Positions 22,627-31,560 of a stretch of DNA of 54,054 nt are shown in pieces (within the stretch, counting starts at the first letter, position 1; every line of letters begins with the position of its first letter). Origin of the DNA: an uncultured Prevotellaceae bacterium (GTDB lineage Bacteria > Bacteroidota > Bacteroidia > Bacteroidales > Bacteroidaceae). The stretch is from NCBI GenBank assembly GCA_947304115.1, contig CAMZAE010000011.1, positions 1-54,054 on the forward strand, read 5' to 3'. The translations under genes were made by a program, and so were the position numbers. A model generated the notes under the pieces. The model was given only the letters and a program-made list of their open reading frames with translations, ran no database searches and was not told the DNA's origin.

Positions 22627-25530
22627 TTAGCAAGGCTTTACGACAATGTTAACGATACGCTTGGGAATGGCGATGGTCTTAACTATCTGCATTCCTTCCA
22701 AATGCTTTTGCGCTTCGGGGGCAGAAGTCACCATCTCGACCATCTGCTCAGGTGTGGCATCGGCAGGGAAGAACATGTCGAAGCGCACCTTTCCGTTGAA
22801 CTGCACACCGAGCTTGACGCTGGTCTCCACAAGGTACTTCTCTTCATACTGCGGCCAATGGGCATCAAATACACTCTCCCCCTTCCTCAGAGAGGCGTCG
22901 GTGGTGAGGCTTTCCCAAAGCTCTTCTGCGATGTGAGGCGCGAAAGGAGCAATGAGGATGACCAATGGTTCAAGGATAGCCCTGCTTGCACACTTCAACT
23001 GGCTCAATTCATTGACAGCCACCATGAAGGCCGAGATGCTTGTGTTGTAGGAGAACTCCTCGATGTCGCTTGTCACCTTCTTGATGAGCTTGTGCAGAGC
23101 CTTGAGTTCTTCGGCACTTGGAGTATTCTGATTGTTCGGATTATTCAGAATGCTTTGAGCCAAGCCCCAGAATTTCTTGAGGAAGCGGAAGCAGCCGTCG
23201 ATGCCGTTGGTGTCCCAGGGCTTCGACTGCTCGACAGGGCCGAGGAACATCTCGTAGAGACGGAGCGTATCGGCACCATAGTTCTCGACAATCATGTCAG
23301 GGTTGACGACATTGTACATCGACTTCGACATCTTCTCGATTGCCCAGCCGCAGATGTACTTGCCGTCCTCAAGGACGAAGTCGGCAGTGGCATACTCAGG
23401 ACTCCACGCCTTGAAAGCTTCGAGGTCGAGGATGTCGTTCTTGACGATGTTTACATCGACATGGATTGGTGTCACATCATACTGGTCCTTCAGGCCGAAG
23501 GAGACGAAGGTATTGGTGTCTTTTATCCTATAGACGAAGTTCGAGCGGCCTTGTATCATGCCTTGGTTGACAAGTTTCTTGAAGGGTTCCTCTGTCTTGC
23601 TTACGCCGAGGTCGAAGAGGAACTTGTTCCAGAAGCGGGAGTAGATGAGGTGGCCTGTGGCATGTTCAGAGCCACCGACATAAAGGTCCACGTTCTGCCA
23701 GTACGAGGCAGCCTCTGGGCTGACCAATGCCTTGTCGTTGTGCGGGTCCATGTAGCGGAGGTAGTAAGCGCTGGAGCCTGCAAAGCCGGGCATTGTGTAA
23801 AGTTCGATAGGAAAGACCGTCTTCTCGTCGATGAGCTTCTTGTCAACAATCTTGCGGTTCACCTCGTCCCAAGCCCATATCTGGGCATTGCCAAGAGGCG
23901 GCTCGCCTGTCTCCGTCGGCAGGAACTTCTCTACCTGTGGCAGTTCGATGGGCAGGCACTCTTCGGGTATCATCGTGGGGATGCCGTGCTTGTAATAGAC
24001 AGGGAACGGCTCGCCCCAGTAGCGCTGACGGCTGAAGATGGCGTCGCGCAGTCGATAGTTCACCTTGACACGTCCCAAATTGTGCGCCTTGACGAAACGC
24101 TTGGTCTCGGCGATGGCTTCCTTTATGCTGAGGCCATTCAGACAGAGACTCTCGCCGTCATACGCCACGCTCTTGTCTGGGCTGATGGGCGAGTTCATCA
24201 CGATGCCTTCCTTTGCGTCGTAGCTTTCCTCACTGATATCTGCGCCTTCCACAAGAGGGATGATGGGTAGATTGAAGTGCTTGGCAAAGGCATAGTCGCG
24301 GCTGTCGTGGGCAGGAACGGCCATGATAGCGCCTGTGCCGTAACCGGCAAGAACGTATTCAGCTATGTAGATGGGGCACTTGTCGCCCGTGATGGGGTTG
24401 ATGCCATAGGCACCGCTGAAGACGCCCGTCACCGTATGGTCTATCATACGTTCCCTTTCGGTGCGGCTCTTGACGTACTTGATGTATTCGTCCACAGCGG
24501 CACGCTGCTCAGGCGTTGTCACCATATCGACCAGCTCGCTTTCGGGAGCCAGGACGAAGAACGTCACACCGAACATCGTGTCGGCACGGGTAGTAAAGAT
24601 GGTAAAGGAAACGGGGGCAGGGGGCAAGGGGCAGGGGGCAAGGGGATTGCTGGAGCTGTCGGTATTCTCTTGCTCCTTGCTCCTTGCTCCTTGCTCCTCG
24701 TTATATACCTTTATCTCTATCTCCGCTCCCTCGCTGCGGCCTATCCAGTTTCTCTGTGTTTCCTTGATGCTTTCGCTCCAGTCGATGGTGTCGAGGCCGT
24801 CGAGGAGTCTTTGGCTGTAGGCACTGACGCGAAGGCACCACTGCCGCATCTTCTTTTGCTCCACAGGATAGCCGCCGCGAACACTCACGCCTTCCACCAC
24901 CTCGTCGTTGGCAAGCACCGTACCTAGCTTTGGGCACCAGTTCACCATTGTCTCGCCGAGGAAAGCGATGCGATGCTGCATCAGCAAATCGCTCTGAGCC
25001 TTTTCGTCAGACGGCCACGTGCCTTCCTTCTTGAACTTCTCAATGAGCTTCTCGATGGGCTGGGCCTTTTGAAGCTCCTCGTCGAAGTACGAATAAAACA
25101 TCTTCTGGAAAGCCCATTGCGTCCACTTATAGTAGTCGGGCGTGCAAGTACGCACTTCTCTGTCCCAGTCGAAGCAGAAGCCTATCTTGTCCAACTGCTC
25201 ACGATAGCGGTCGATGTTGGCGAAGGTTGTCTTCTCTGGATGCTGTCCCGTCTTGATAGCATATTGCTCTGCAGGCAGACCATAGGCATCGTAGCCCATC
25301 GGGTTCAGCACGTTAAAGCCCTGCAGACGTTTGTAACGGGCATAGATATCGCTGGCGATGTAGCCAAGGGGATGCCCCACGTGCAAGCCTGCGCCGCTGG
25401 GGTAAGGGAACATGTTAAGGACGTAGAACTTCCCCCTGCTCTCGTCCTCAGAGACCTTATATGTCTGGCGCTCCGTCCAGAGACGGTGCCACTTCTGTTC
25501 TATCTCTCGAAAGTTATACTCTTTTGCCAT
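22627..25530 (-). CDS. leuS: Leucyl-tRNA synthetase with two repeat-derived inserts
   Basis: A class I aminoacyl-tRNA synthetase of 967 residues. The HIGH motif is HVGHPLGY ([20 protein letters not shown]) and the KMSKS loop is [10 protein letters not shown]. The CP1 editing domain contains the conserved TTRADTMFG. Two segments look inserted: residues about 277-306 ([12 protein letters not shown] to APCPLPPAP), encoded by a two-armed GGRGCAA element just before the TTRADT editing motif, and residues about 872-886 ([13 protein letters not shown]) in the anticodon-binding domain, encoded by a GC-rich palindromic element. Both keep the frame, and all catalytic motifs are intact, so the enzyme is probably functional. 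Confidence 0.96.
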   Translation of the reverse strand: MAKEYNFREIEQKWHRLWTERQTYKVSEDESRGKFYVLNMFPYPSGAGLHVGHPLGYIASDIYARYKRLQGFNVLNPMGYDAYGLPAEQYAIKTGQHPEKTTFANIDRYREQLDKIGFCFDWDREVRTCTPDYYKWTQWAFQKMFYSYFDEELQKAQPIEKLIEKFKKEGTWPSDEKAQSDLLMQHRIAFLGETMVNWCPKLGTVLANDEVVEGVSVRGGYPVEQKKMRQWCLRVSAYSQRLLDGLDTIDWSESIKETQRNWIGRSEGAEIEIKVYNEEQGARSKEQENTDSSSNPLAPCPLPPAPVSFTIFTTRADTMFGVTFFVLAPESELVDMVTTPEQRAAVDEYIKYVKSRTERERMIDHTVTGVFSGAYGINPITGDKCPIYIAEYVLAGYGTGAIMAVPAHDSRDYAFAKHFNLPIIPLVEGADISEESYDAKEGIVMNSPISPDKSVAYDGESLCLNGLSIKEAIAETKRFVKAHNLGRVKVNYRLRDAIFSRQRYWGEPFPVYYKHGIPTMIPEECLPIELPQVEKFLPTETGEPPLGNAQIWAWDEVNRKIVDKKLIDEKTVFPIELYTMPGFAGSSAYYLRYMDPHNDKALVSPEAASYWQNVDLYVGGSEHATGHLIYSRFWNKFLFDLGVSKTEEPFKKLVNQGMIQGRSNFVYRIKDTNTFVSFGLKDQYDVTPIHVDVNIVKNDILDLEAFKAWSPEYATADFVLEDGKYICGWAIEKMSKSMYNVVNPDMIVENYGADTLRLYEMFLGPVEQSKPWDTNGIDGCFRFLKKFWGLAQSILNNPNNQNTPSAEELKALHKLIKKVTSDIEEFSYNTSISAFMVAVNELSQLKCASRAILEPLVILIAPFAPHIAEELWESLTTDASLRKGESVFDAHWPQYEEKYLVETSVKLGVQFNGKVRFDMFFPADATPEQMVEMVTSAPEAQKHLEGMQIVKTIAIPKRIVNIVVKPC
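22873..22914. repeat. GC-rich palindromic element inside leuS
   Basis: On the coding strand it reads AAAGCCTCACC, then a CCTCTC-TGAGGA-AGGGGGAGAG hairpin-like core (in parts). It aligns with the intergenic element at 44401-44437 along nearly its full length, with substitutions and a one-base insertion. Confidence 0.72.
24613..24698. repeat. Two-armed GGRGCAA element inside leuS
   Basis: On the coding strand, four GGAGCAA heptads plus GAG (24669-24698), about 22 nt of spacer, then CCCCTTG/CCCCCTG units (24613-24645). The same architecture as the surE copy, and both right arms encode APCPLPPAP. Confidence 0.87.
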
Positions 25531-25549
25531 TGTTATGATTGTTTATTCA

Positions 25550-25581
25550 TCAACTCGTCAACTTGCCAACTCGTTTACTTG
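25550..25581. repeat. Four 8-nt units (TCAACTCG type)
   Basis: TCAACTCG, TCAACTTG, CCAACTCG, TTTACTTG lie between the leuS start and the barrel gene stop. Confidence 0.7.
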
Positions 25582-25585
25582 TCTC

Positions 25586-26338
25586 TCAAAAGCGGTATCC
25601 GACAGTCAAGCTGAAATTAAAGTTGTTAACCTTTGGCAAGCGCTCGCCTGCTCCTGTCTTCTGTATCATATTCTCCCAATAGGCATCGCGCAGGCTGTTA
25701 CGATAGATGTCAGCCAATCCCCAGTCGAAGCCCATCAGCAGGTTATAATGCCCGTTATATTCGGCGCCGACGCGGAAGCTCACGCCTGCATCCCAGCGCT
25801 GGAACGTTTGCCTGGCTATATCAATCCTTTTCCTGAACGCACCGAATGTCTCACTGCTTTCCACATTCCTGGCATCATTCCCGTCTGCGTCGATGCTGAG
25901 TTTGTGACAGCCGCCCACTCCCACTGCAAAATAAGGTCCTATCTCCGTATATAGCCCCCAATCCTCTCTCGGATTGTATCGGAAGCCCAACCGGACAGGT
26001 ATTTCAAGGTAATGCAAAGCGTACTTCCTGGTGTAGTCACAGTCTATTCCTTGGGGGGTAGCCGTCGCCAATGTTTCTGTGGTCGTCTTTTTGCCACCCT
26101 TCATCGTCCAGTCCAGTCCGGCTGTCACGTATGTGCCGTGCGCCTTTGGCAACATATAATCCGCCCTGAACCCCAAAGTGGCACCGACTTTTGCATTGTA
26201 GGGATGGCTCTGTAGGTTGGACACATTCATACCAAAGAGTCCCATAAAGGAAAAACCTTCTGCCGGTTCATGCTCAAAAGCCATGGCACTCGCCGTGCAG
26301 ACTACCATAGCAAGGATAAAATTAAAAACACGTTTCAT
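25586..26338 (-). CDS. Outer-membrane beta-barrel protein (PorT-like fold)
   Basis: A 250-residue protein with a signal peptide (MKRVFNFILAMVVCTASAMA) and an eight- to ten-stranded barrel pattern ending in the aromatic-terminated strand NFNFSLTVGYRF. Segments such as ALHYLEIPVRLGFRYNPR and GLYTEIGPYFAVGVGG are typical of the OMP_b-brl_2/PorT-like family. Role unknown. Its start is followed upstream by a -7 box (26370-26378, minus) and by a long intergenic region. Confidence 0.82.
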   Translation of the reverse strand: MKRVFNFILAMVVCTASAMAFEHEPAEGFSFMGLFGMNVSNLQSHPYNAKVGATLGFRADYMLPKAHGTYVTAGLDWTMKGGKKTTTETLATATPQGIDCDYTRKYALHYLEIPVRLGFRYNPREDWGLYTEIGPYFAVGVGGCHKLSIDADGNDARNVESSETFGAFRKRIDIARQTFQRWDAGVSFRVGAEYNGHYNLLMGFDWGLADIYRNSLRDAYWENMIQKTGAGERLPKVNNFNFSLTVGYRF

Positions 26339-26369
26339 AAGTTTATTGTCATTTTATTCATTTTCGCGT

Positions 26370-26378
26370 GCAAAGATA
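26370..26378 (-). promoter_or_regulatory. Probable -7 box of the barrel gene
   Basis: The minus strand reads TATCTTTGC, 32 nt upstream of the start codon. Confidence 0.6.
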
Positions 26379-26653
26379 CAAAAAAGAATTAAGAATAAAT
26401 AAATAAGAGTCAAGATTTATTCCTTTCCTGCACCGAAAGGGTTAAAAGCAACAAAGATTAGACCTCTTGACATAACAAACAAGAGACATGTCGCATTGCG
26501 GCAAGCCTCTTGTAAAGTAATGGCAAAAACAATTCCCATATCTTATGTTAAGATCCTCATCCCAGCCGAATCGTCAAATCGCATGCAATGAATACGGAAA
26601 ATTATTTACAAAAATTACTGTCTATATTAGAGCTAATGGTCATGCGACAAGGC

Positions 26654-26710
26654 GAAATCACAAACGCCGAGTGCGGCGATGGCCAACTCCGCACTCGGCG
26701 TTTGCATTTC
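26654..26710. repeat. Strong intergenic stem-loop
   Basis: A perfect 16-bp stem (26661-26676 with 26689-26704) with a 12-nt loop, extended by GAAAT/ATTTC after a small bulge. No T-run follows on either strand, so it is not an ordinary terminator. Confidence 0.85.
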
Positions 26711-27074
26711 CCGCACGTTGCGACTACCATTCCTCCGTGGCATTTTTTGCTCCAAAACGTGCCTTTCGGGGTGATTTATCACATAAAACTTATACTTTCT
26801 TTGCATAGTGCCCACGAATTCAACATCGCAATACATTGGTTTTCAAATGACATAAATTTTAAGCGCGTATTTTGTCTTTTAGGTTCCCAAGTGCCACAAA
26901 ACCAAAAAGAACGCCTTAGAGAGCGTCTGTTTGTGAAAATTCTTGACAAACAAAAAGTCACTTCCGTCAAAACACCTACCGAAAAATGCGCCGACAAACA
27001 CAAGAAGTATAGGCATTCGACAAGAATAACCTTTATTTTTTCATCTTTCACTTCCCAGTTTTCGCTTTTTTTCA

Positions 27075-27082
27075 TATCTTTG
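27075..27082 (+). promoter_or_regulatory. Probable -7 box of the rhamnosidase operon
   Basis: TATCTTTG matches TAnnTTTG, about 40 nt before the rhamnosidase start. The -33 is not clear. Confidence 0.6.
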
Positions 27083-27122
27083 TGGCGAATTATGTGTAAA
27101 CCTTGTAACACAAGATAATAAT

Positions 27123-29912
27123 ATGAATCGTCTCTTTTTGTCGCTTTTGGCATTGCTTATGATGCTGCAGAATGCCGTAGGAAGCGAACTGACGGGCTTC
27201 CGTGTTTGCCGCATGACGGAGCCAGTCGGCATCACACGCACAGCCCAGTTCTCATGGCAGAGTGTCAGCAAGAAACCCAACGTGAAGCAGATGTCCTATC
27301 GCATTCGCGTGGCGGCATCGAAGGCCGACCTCAAGGCCGGACGCAACCTGCTTTGGGACAGCGAGCAGAGATTTTCAGACGAGAGCGTTGCCGTCCCCTA
27401 TCAGGGCCGACGACTTCCTTATGAGAGCCGCATCTATTGGCAAGTGGAAGTGTGGCTCAGCACCGGTGAGCATCTGAAAAGCCCTGTGCAAAGCTTCCTG
27501 ACGGGACTGAAGCAATTCGACAAAAATGCGCAGTGGATAGGCGCAGCCTCCCCATACCCCTCCCAAGGGGGGAAAGATGGCGAGGCTTATGATTGCCCGG
27601 CCCGCTACCTGCGTCGCGCCTTTTCCATAAACAACAAGGTGCGTCGCGCAACACTCTACATCAGCAGCATGGGTTGGAGCCAGACCTACATCAACGGCAA
27701 GCCGGTGGGCAAGGATGTCTTCGGCACCCTGCAAACAGACTACACAAAAACCGTCTATTACAACACCTACGATGTCACTTCTCTGCTTCGCACAGGCAAC
27801 AACGCCGTCGGTTCGCTACTGGGCAACGGCTATGCGTTGGGCTTCAACCAGAACTGCACCTCGTATGGTCTGCCACGGCTAAAGGCACAACTTGTTGTCG
27901 AGACCGACCGCGACACCCTCACCTTCGTTACCGGAACCGACTGGAAGGTAACGACGGAAGGCCCCATCCAGCGCAACCATCTCTACGACGGCGAGCGCTA
28001 TGAGGCTGCCCGCGAGATGAAAGGATGGGCATCGGCATCCTTCGACGACAGCAAGTGGCAACAGGCCGACCGCATGAAGGCACCGGCGGGTGTGGAACTG
28101 CCACAGCCCTGCCCTGGTATGCGCATTCAGAAAGAACTGACACCGAAAAGCATTCGTCGCACAGCAGACGGAAGATACATCATCGACATGGGGCAGAACA
28201 TGGTGGGCCAGTTGCGCGTACGTCTCATAGGAAAGAAAGATGTGCCCGTCGTTATCCGCCATGCCGAAACACTCGAGCCAAACAACCCCGACCAGCTTTC
28301 TGTCGCTAACCTGCGCTCGGCAAAGTGTGCCAACACCTATATCCCCGCAGCAGATGGCACATTCTCCTATCAGCCTAAGCTCACCTATCAAGGTTTCCGC
28401 TTCGTCGAGATAAGCGGGATTGACAGAGAACCCAGACAAAAAGACATCACCGGCTGTGTCATCTATGACGACATGGCCGACCAAGGTTCTTTCTGGTGCG
28501 ATAACGAACTGCTCACCAAGCTTCACGAGAACGCCTACTGGGGCATCATCGGCAACTATCACGGAATGCCTACCGACTGCCCGCAGCGCGACGAGCGCAT
28601 GGGCTGGATGGGGGACCACGTCATGGGATGCTTTGGCGAAAACATGCTTCTGGACAACGGCGCACTTTACTACAAATGGCTGCAGGATGTCTGTGACACA
28701 CAGGACGAGGACGGCCTCATCGCCGATGTCGCCCCCGCTTTCTGGGTGGTCCGCCAAAAGGATGTGGCCTGGGAAGCCCTCTCGGTCTATGCCACCTACA
28801 TGCTCTACAGCCGATACAATGACATCATCGCTGTGCAGAAATACTATCCGTTCCTCCAAAACTATCTCCGTTACTTGGACAACAACCTCAAGGACGGTAT
28901 CGTGACAACCAACGAATGGGGCGACTGGTGTATGCCGCCGGAACGTCCGGACCTCATCCACAGCGAAGACGAGGCACGCAAGACGGACGGCAGCCTCATC
29001 TCCTCTGCCATGTACTACAGTATGCTCACCATGATGGGAGAATTGGCTATGCTGCTCGGCAAGGATGCCGACATGCTCGACTTCGACCGACGCCAGCAAA
29101 AGCTGAAAGAGGCCTACAACCGCCACTTCTACCATCCAGAGACTGGCAGCTATGCCAACAACACCGTAACCGCCAACCTGCTCTCTCTGGAGTTCGGCCT
29201 TGTGCCAGACGGTGAAGAGGAGCGCGTCTTGAAGAACATCGTCGATGTCACAAGGGAAACCTACAACGACCACGTCAGTTGCGGTGTGCTCGGTATGCAG
29301 CACCTTATGACTTGCCTGACACATCGCGGCCACCTCGACCAGGCCATGCGCATCATCCTGCAGAAAGACTATCCCAGCTTTGGCTACATGATAGAGAAAG
29401 GAGCCACGACAATCTGGGAACTCTGGAACGGCGACACTGCCGACGCTGCCATGAACAGCGGCAACCATGTCATGCTCCTCGGCGACCTCCTCATTTGGAT
29501 GTACGGAGACCTGGCAGGCATCCGCCAGGCAGCAGGCAGCCGCGCATACAAGAAACTGGACATGCACCTCAATATGCCAGAAGAACTGAACCATGTCCGT
29601 GCTACCCACGACACGCCATACGGCAAGGTAAGCAGCGAATGGTGGCGGACGGAAGAAGGCATCACTTGGGTGATTGACATCCCTGCCAATGCCAGCGCCC
29701 GTGTGCACATCCCCAGCGGCTATACCATTCAAGGTATGCACAGCCTGCGCTGGGCAAGTGCAGAGTTAGAGGGCAACGACCTCTGCCTCCTTGTTGGCTC
29801 CGGCTCCTATACCATTACGGCGCACAAGGTGTTCAACGAAACACAGCCCACATTGTTCCGACGCATGACAGACACCATAAAGAACCTCCCCGCATTCCTC
29901 AAAAACTTATAA
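27123..29912 (+). CDS. Alpha-L-rhamnosidase, GH78
   Basis: A 929-residue secreted glycoside hydrolase that releases terminal alpha-L-rhamnose from plant or microbial glycans. A signal peptide (ends MLQNAVGS) is followed by N-terminal beta domains (with YISSMGWSQTYINGKPVG and YDGERYEAAREM), then the (alpha/alpha)6 catalytic domain with the family signature DCPQRDERMGWMGD (around residue 485) and GATTIWELWNG, and a C-terminal beta domain. Residues 142-155 (SPYPSQGGKDGEA) come from a GC-rich palindromic element and interrupt the first beta domain. It heads a plus-strand group with a regulator, a DUF1080 lipoprotein and a CotH-like protein. Confidence 0.93.
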   Translation: MNRLFLSLLALLMMLQNAVGSELTGFRVCRMTEPVGITRTAQFSWQSVSKKPNVKQMSYRIRVAASKADLKAGRNLLWDSEQRFSDESVAVPYQGRRLPYESRIYWQVEVWLSTGEHLKSPVQSFLTGLKQFDKNAQWIGAASPYPSQGGKDGEAYDCPARYLRRAFSINNKVRRATLYISSMGWSQTYINGKPVGKDVFGTLQTDYTKTVYYNTYDVTSLLRTGNNAVGSLLGNGYALGFNQNCTSYGLPRLKAQLVVETDRDTLTFVTGTDWKVTTEGPIQRNHLYDGERYEAAREMKGWASASFDDSKWQQADRMKAPAGVELPQPCPGMRIQKELTPKSIRRTADGRYIIDMGQNMVGQLRVRLIGKKDVPVVIRHAETLEPNNPDQLSVANLRSAKCANTYIPAADGTFSYQPKLTYQGFRFVEISGIDREPRQKDITGCVIYDDMADQGSFWCDNELLTKLHENAYWGIIGNYHGMPTDCPQRDERMGWMGDHVMGCFGENMLLDNGALYYKWLQDVCDTQDEDGLIADVAPAFWVVRQKDVAWEALSVYATYMLYSRYNDIIAVQKYYPFLQNYLRYLDNNLKDGIVTTNEWGDWCMPPERPDLIHSEDEARKTDGSLISSAMYYSMLTMMGELAMLLGKDADMLDFDRRQQKLKEAYNRHFYHPETGSYANNTVTANLLSLEFGLVPDGEEERVLKNIVDVTRETYNDHVSCGVLGMQHLMTCLTHRGHLDQAMRIILQKDYPSFGYMIEKGATTIWELWNGDTADAAMNSGNHVMLLGDLLIWMYGDLAGIRQAAGSRAYKKLDMHLNMPEELNHVRATHDTPYGKVSSEWWRTEEGITWVIDIPANASARVHIPSGYTIQGMHSLRWASAELEGNDLCLLVGSGSYTITAHKVFNETQPTLFRRMTDTIKNLPAFLKNL
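27546..27588. repeat. GC-rich palindromic element inside the rhamnosidase gene
   Basis: Bounded by GCCTC (27546) and GAGGC (27582), with an inner CCCCTCCC-AA-GGGGGG hairpin. In frame, it encodes AASPYPSQGGKDGEA. Confidence 0.72.
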
Positions 29913-29920
29913 CATCAACC

Positions 29921-30604
29921 ATGATACAAAACGATTTGCAACGCCTCCGTTGGATGATTCTTGACGAGGCTCTCCGCGATCCTGTGATGGAATACTTCAT
30001 GGGCGAGCGAACAAAAACCAATGAGACAGGCAACACACGTAGCCTCATCCATTATGTCAACACGCGCCTCAAGGCCGTCAACCGCGAGTTCAGTTGCAGC
30101 AAGCGCATGTTGCAGAACGACGTGACTTATTTCGTACAGAAGGGCGCACGACTCGAACCACGCTTCCGTCGCGGACACAAGCGCATTCTGCGTTACATCA
30201 ATCTGGAATGGAAGAACCCTTTGCTCAAGGCCGCCTCGTTCCTCAAATATGACAGCGAACCGGTGCCCTCCTGCCCCTGCGCTCTGCCAGAAGGTCCTCT
30301 GACTGCCATAACCCTACGCATCAACAAGGACGAAGATAACATCCGCCAACTTCTCGGCAATCCCGAAATGCTTGGGCGCAACACGGACAGCAAGACAGGA
30401 ACTGTCACCATTCAGGTAGAACTGCCTATGAGCGAGACGTTGCAGGACATCATCCTCGGAATGGGAACAAGTGTCGAGGTGCTGGCCCCGGAGAGCCTTC
30501 GCGAAGACCTCCGCCAGACGATTGCCGTTTTGCAGAAACTCTACAAGAAAGACACCTCATCAAAGAAGCCCGTCCAAGGCGACCTCTTCGAGGGATTGTT
30601 CTGA
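29921..30604 (+). CDS. WYL-like transcriptional regulator
   Basis: A 227-residue protein. The N terminus (RLRWMILDEALRD, LIHYVNTRLKAVNREFSCSKRMLQNDVTYF) resembles the winged-helix part of WYL regulators and the C terminus (VEVLAPESLREDLRQTIAVLQKLY) the end of the WYL C-terminal extension. The classical Trp-Tyr-Leu core is not obvious, so it may be a shortened or diverged member. It starts 8 nt after the rhamnosidase stop, so it may control that operon in response to a sugar or nucleotide ligand; this is inference. Confidence 0.7.
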   Translation: MIQNDLQRLRWMILDEALRDPVMEYFMGERTKTNETGNTRSLIHYVNTRLKAVNREFSCSKRMLQNDVTYFVQKGARLEPRFRRGHKRILRYINLEWKNPLLKAASFLKYDSEPVPSCPCALPEGPLTAITLRINKDEDNIRQLLGNPEMLGRNTDSKTGTVTIQVELPMSETLQDIILGMGTSVEVLAPESLREDLRQTIAVLQKLYKKDTSSKKPVQGDLFEGLF

Positions 30605-30657
30605 CTACTTAACTACTGACAAACTATTTAACCACAACACATAACCATTCCTTTCTT

Positions 30658-31530
30658 ATGAAGAAATCTATCATCTTTGCTGCTTTGGCAGCGATGTTCC
30701 TGGCAGCTTGCTGCGGTCAGAAGAAGTGTAATTGCGACTGTGAGGCCTGCAAGAATTGTGTAGAAAAGCAGGATCCGAATGCCCCTCAGGACAGCGCAAC
30801 AATCATTGACAACGAACAGTACGACCTGGCCCAACTGAAGGTTGACGACGAGGGCTACTATGTGCTCTTCGATGGCACAAGCCTCGACGGATGGCGCGGC
30901 TACGGCCAGGATGCTGTGCCTGCAAGTTGGGAGAATGCCGACGGCTGCATCCACCTCGTTGGCAGCGGCACGGGCGAAGCACAAGTAGAGGGCGGCGGCG
31001 ACCTCCTCTTTGCCCACAAGTTCAAGAACTTCACCTTCGAGTGCGAGTACAAGATTAGCAAGGGCGGCAACTCCGGCATCTTCTATCTTGCTCAAGAGGC
31101 AAAGGGACAGAACGGCGAATACCTCCCCATCTGGCAGTCCTGCTCAGAGTATCAGGTGCTCGACAATGCCAACCATGAGGATGCCAACCAAGGCATCGAC
31201 GGCAACCGTCAGGCTGCATCGCTCTACGACATGATTCCTGCCCGCCCACAGAATGCCAAGCCTTTCGGCGAATGGAACACAGTGAAGATTCGCGTCTTCA
31301 AAGGTTCCGTATGGCACTACCAAAACGGCGAAGAGGTACTTGAGTATCACCTCTGGACACCGAAGTGGAAGGAAATGCTCGACGGCAGCAAGTTCAAGAA
31401 GGGCGGAGAGTTCCCTGCAGCTTACGACATGATGATTGTCGAGGGACAGAAAGACGGCGGCTACATCGCCTTCCAAGACCACGGCGACGACGTTTGGTAC
31501 CGCAACGTCCGCATCAAACTGGACGAATAA
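30658..31530 (+). CDS. DUF1080 (3-keto-disaccharide hydrolase-like) lipoprotein with cysteine cluster
   Basis: A 290-residue lipoprotein. The lipobox is LAAC with the lipidated cysteine probably C18. Residues about 60-288 form the concanavalin-like DUF1080 domain (YYVLFDGTSLDGWRGYG, FKNFTFECEYKISKGGNSGIFYLA, EYQVLDNANHED, GEWNTVKIRVFKGSVWHYQNG, YIAFQDHGDDVWYRNVRI), a family tied to glycan and 3-keto-sugar breakdown. Between the two is an unusual run with cysteines at 18, 19, 24, 26, 28, 31 and 34, a metallothionein-like spacing that might bind metal or form disulfides. Neighbours suggest a glycan-use role. Confidence 0.88.
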   Translation: MKKSIIFAALAAMFLAACCGQKKCNCDCEACKNCVEKQDPNAPQDSATIIDNEQYDLAQLKVDDEGYYVLFDGTSLDGWRGYGQDAVPASWENADGCIHLVGSGTGEAQVEGGGDLLFAHKFKNFTFECEYKISKGGNSGIFYLAQEAKGQNGEYLPIWQSCSEYQVLDNANHEDANQGIDGNRQAASLYDMIPARPQNAKPFGEWNTVKIRVFKGSVWHYQNGEEVLEYHLWTPKWKEMLDGSKFKKGGEFPAAYDMMIVEGQKDGGYIAFQDHGDDVWYRNVRIKLDE

Positions 31531-31560
31531 CCTTCTCTTTCTCTCTCTGCTGGCCTGCAT

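Larger units (their letters stand above)
26339..27122. other. Long intergenic region, 784 bp
   Basis: No convincing gene is seen. Contents: the barrel gene promoter box (TATCTTTGC, 26370-26378, minus), a heptad-like AT-rich tract (26384-26414), three alternating CTCTTG/CAAGAG arms (26464-26512), a strong stem-loop (26654-26710) and the rhamnosidase promoter (27075-27082). A 176-residue open frame from 26588 has no recognisable domain and spans the stem-loop, so it is not called. Confidence 0.65.

Noticed and set aside
22702..24270. 522-residue open frame on the plus strand
   Set aside because: It lies wholly antisense to leuS, whose motifs are all intact; the frame is a by-product of codon composition.
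26588..27118. 176-residue open frame in the long intergenic region
   Set aside because: No domain, no promoter or ribosome-binding signal, and it runs through the strong stem-loop and over the rhamnosidase promoter.
27879..29741. 620-residue open frame on the minus strand
   Set aside because: Antisense to the GH78 rhamnosidase, with no recognisable domain and biased composition.
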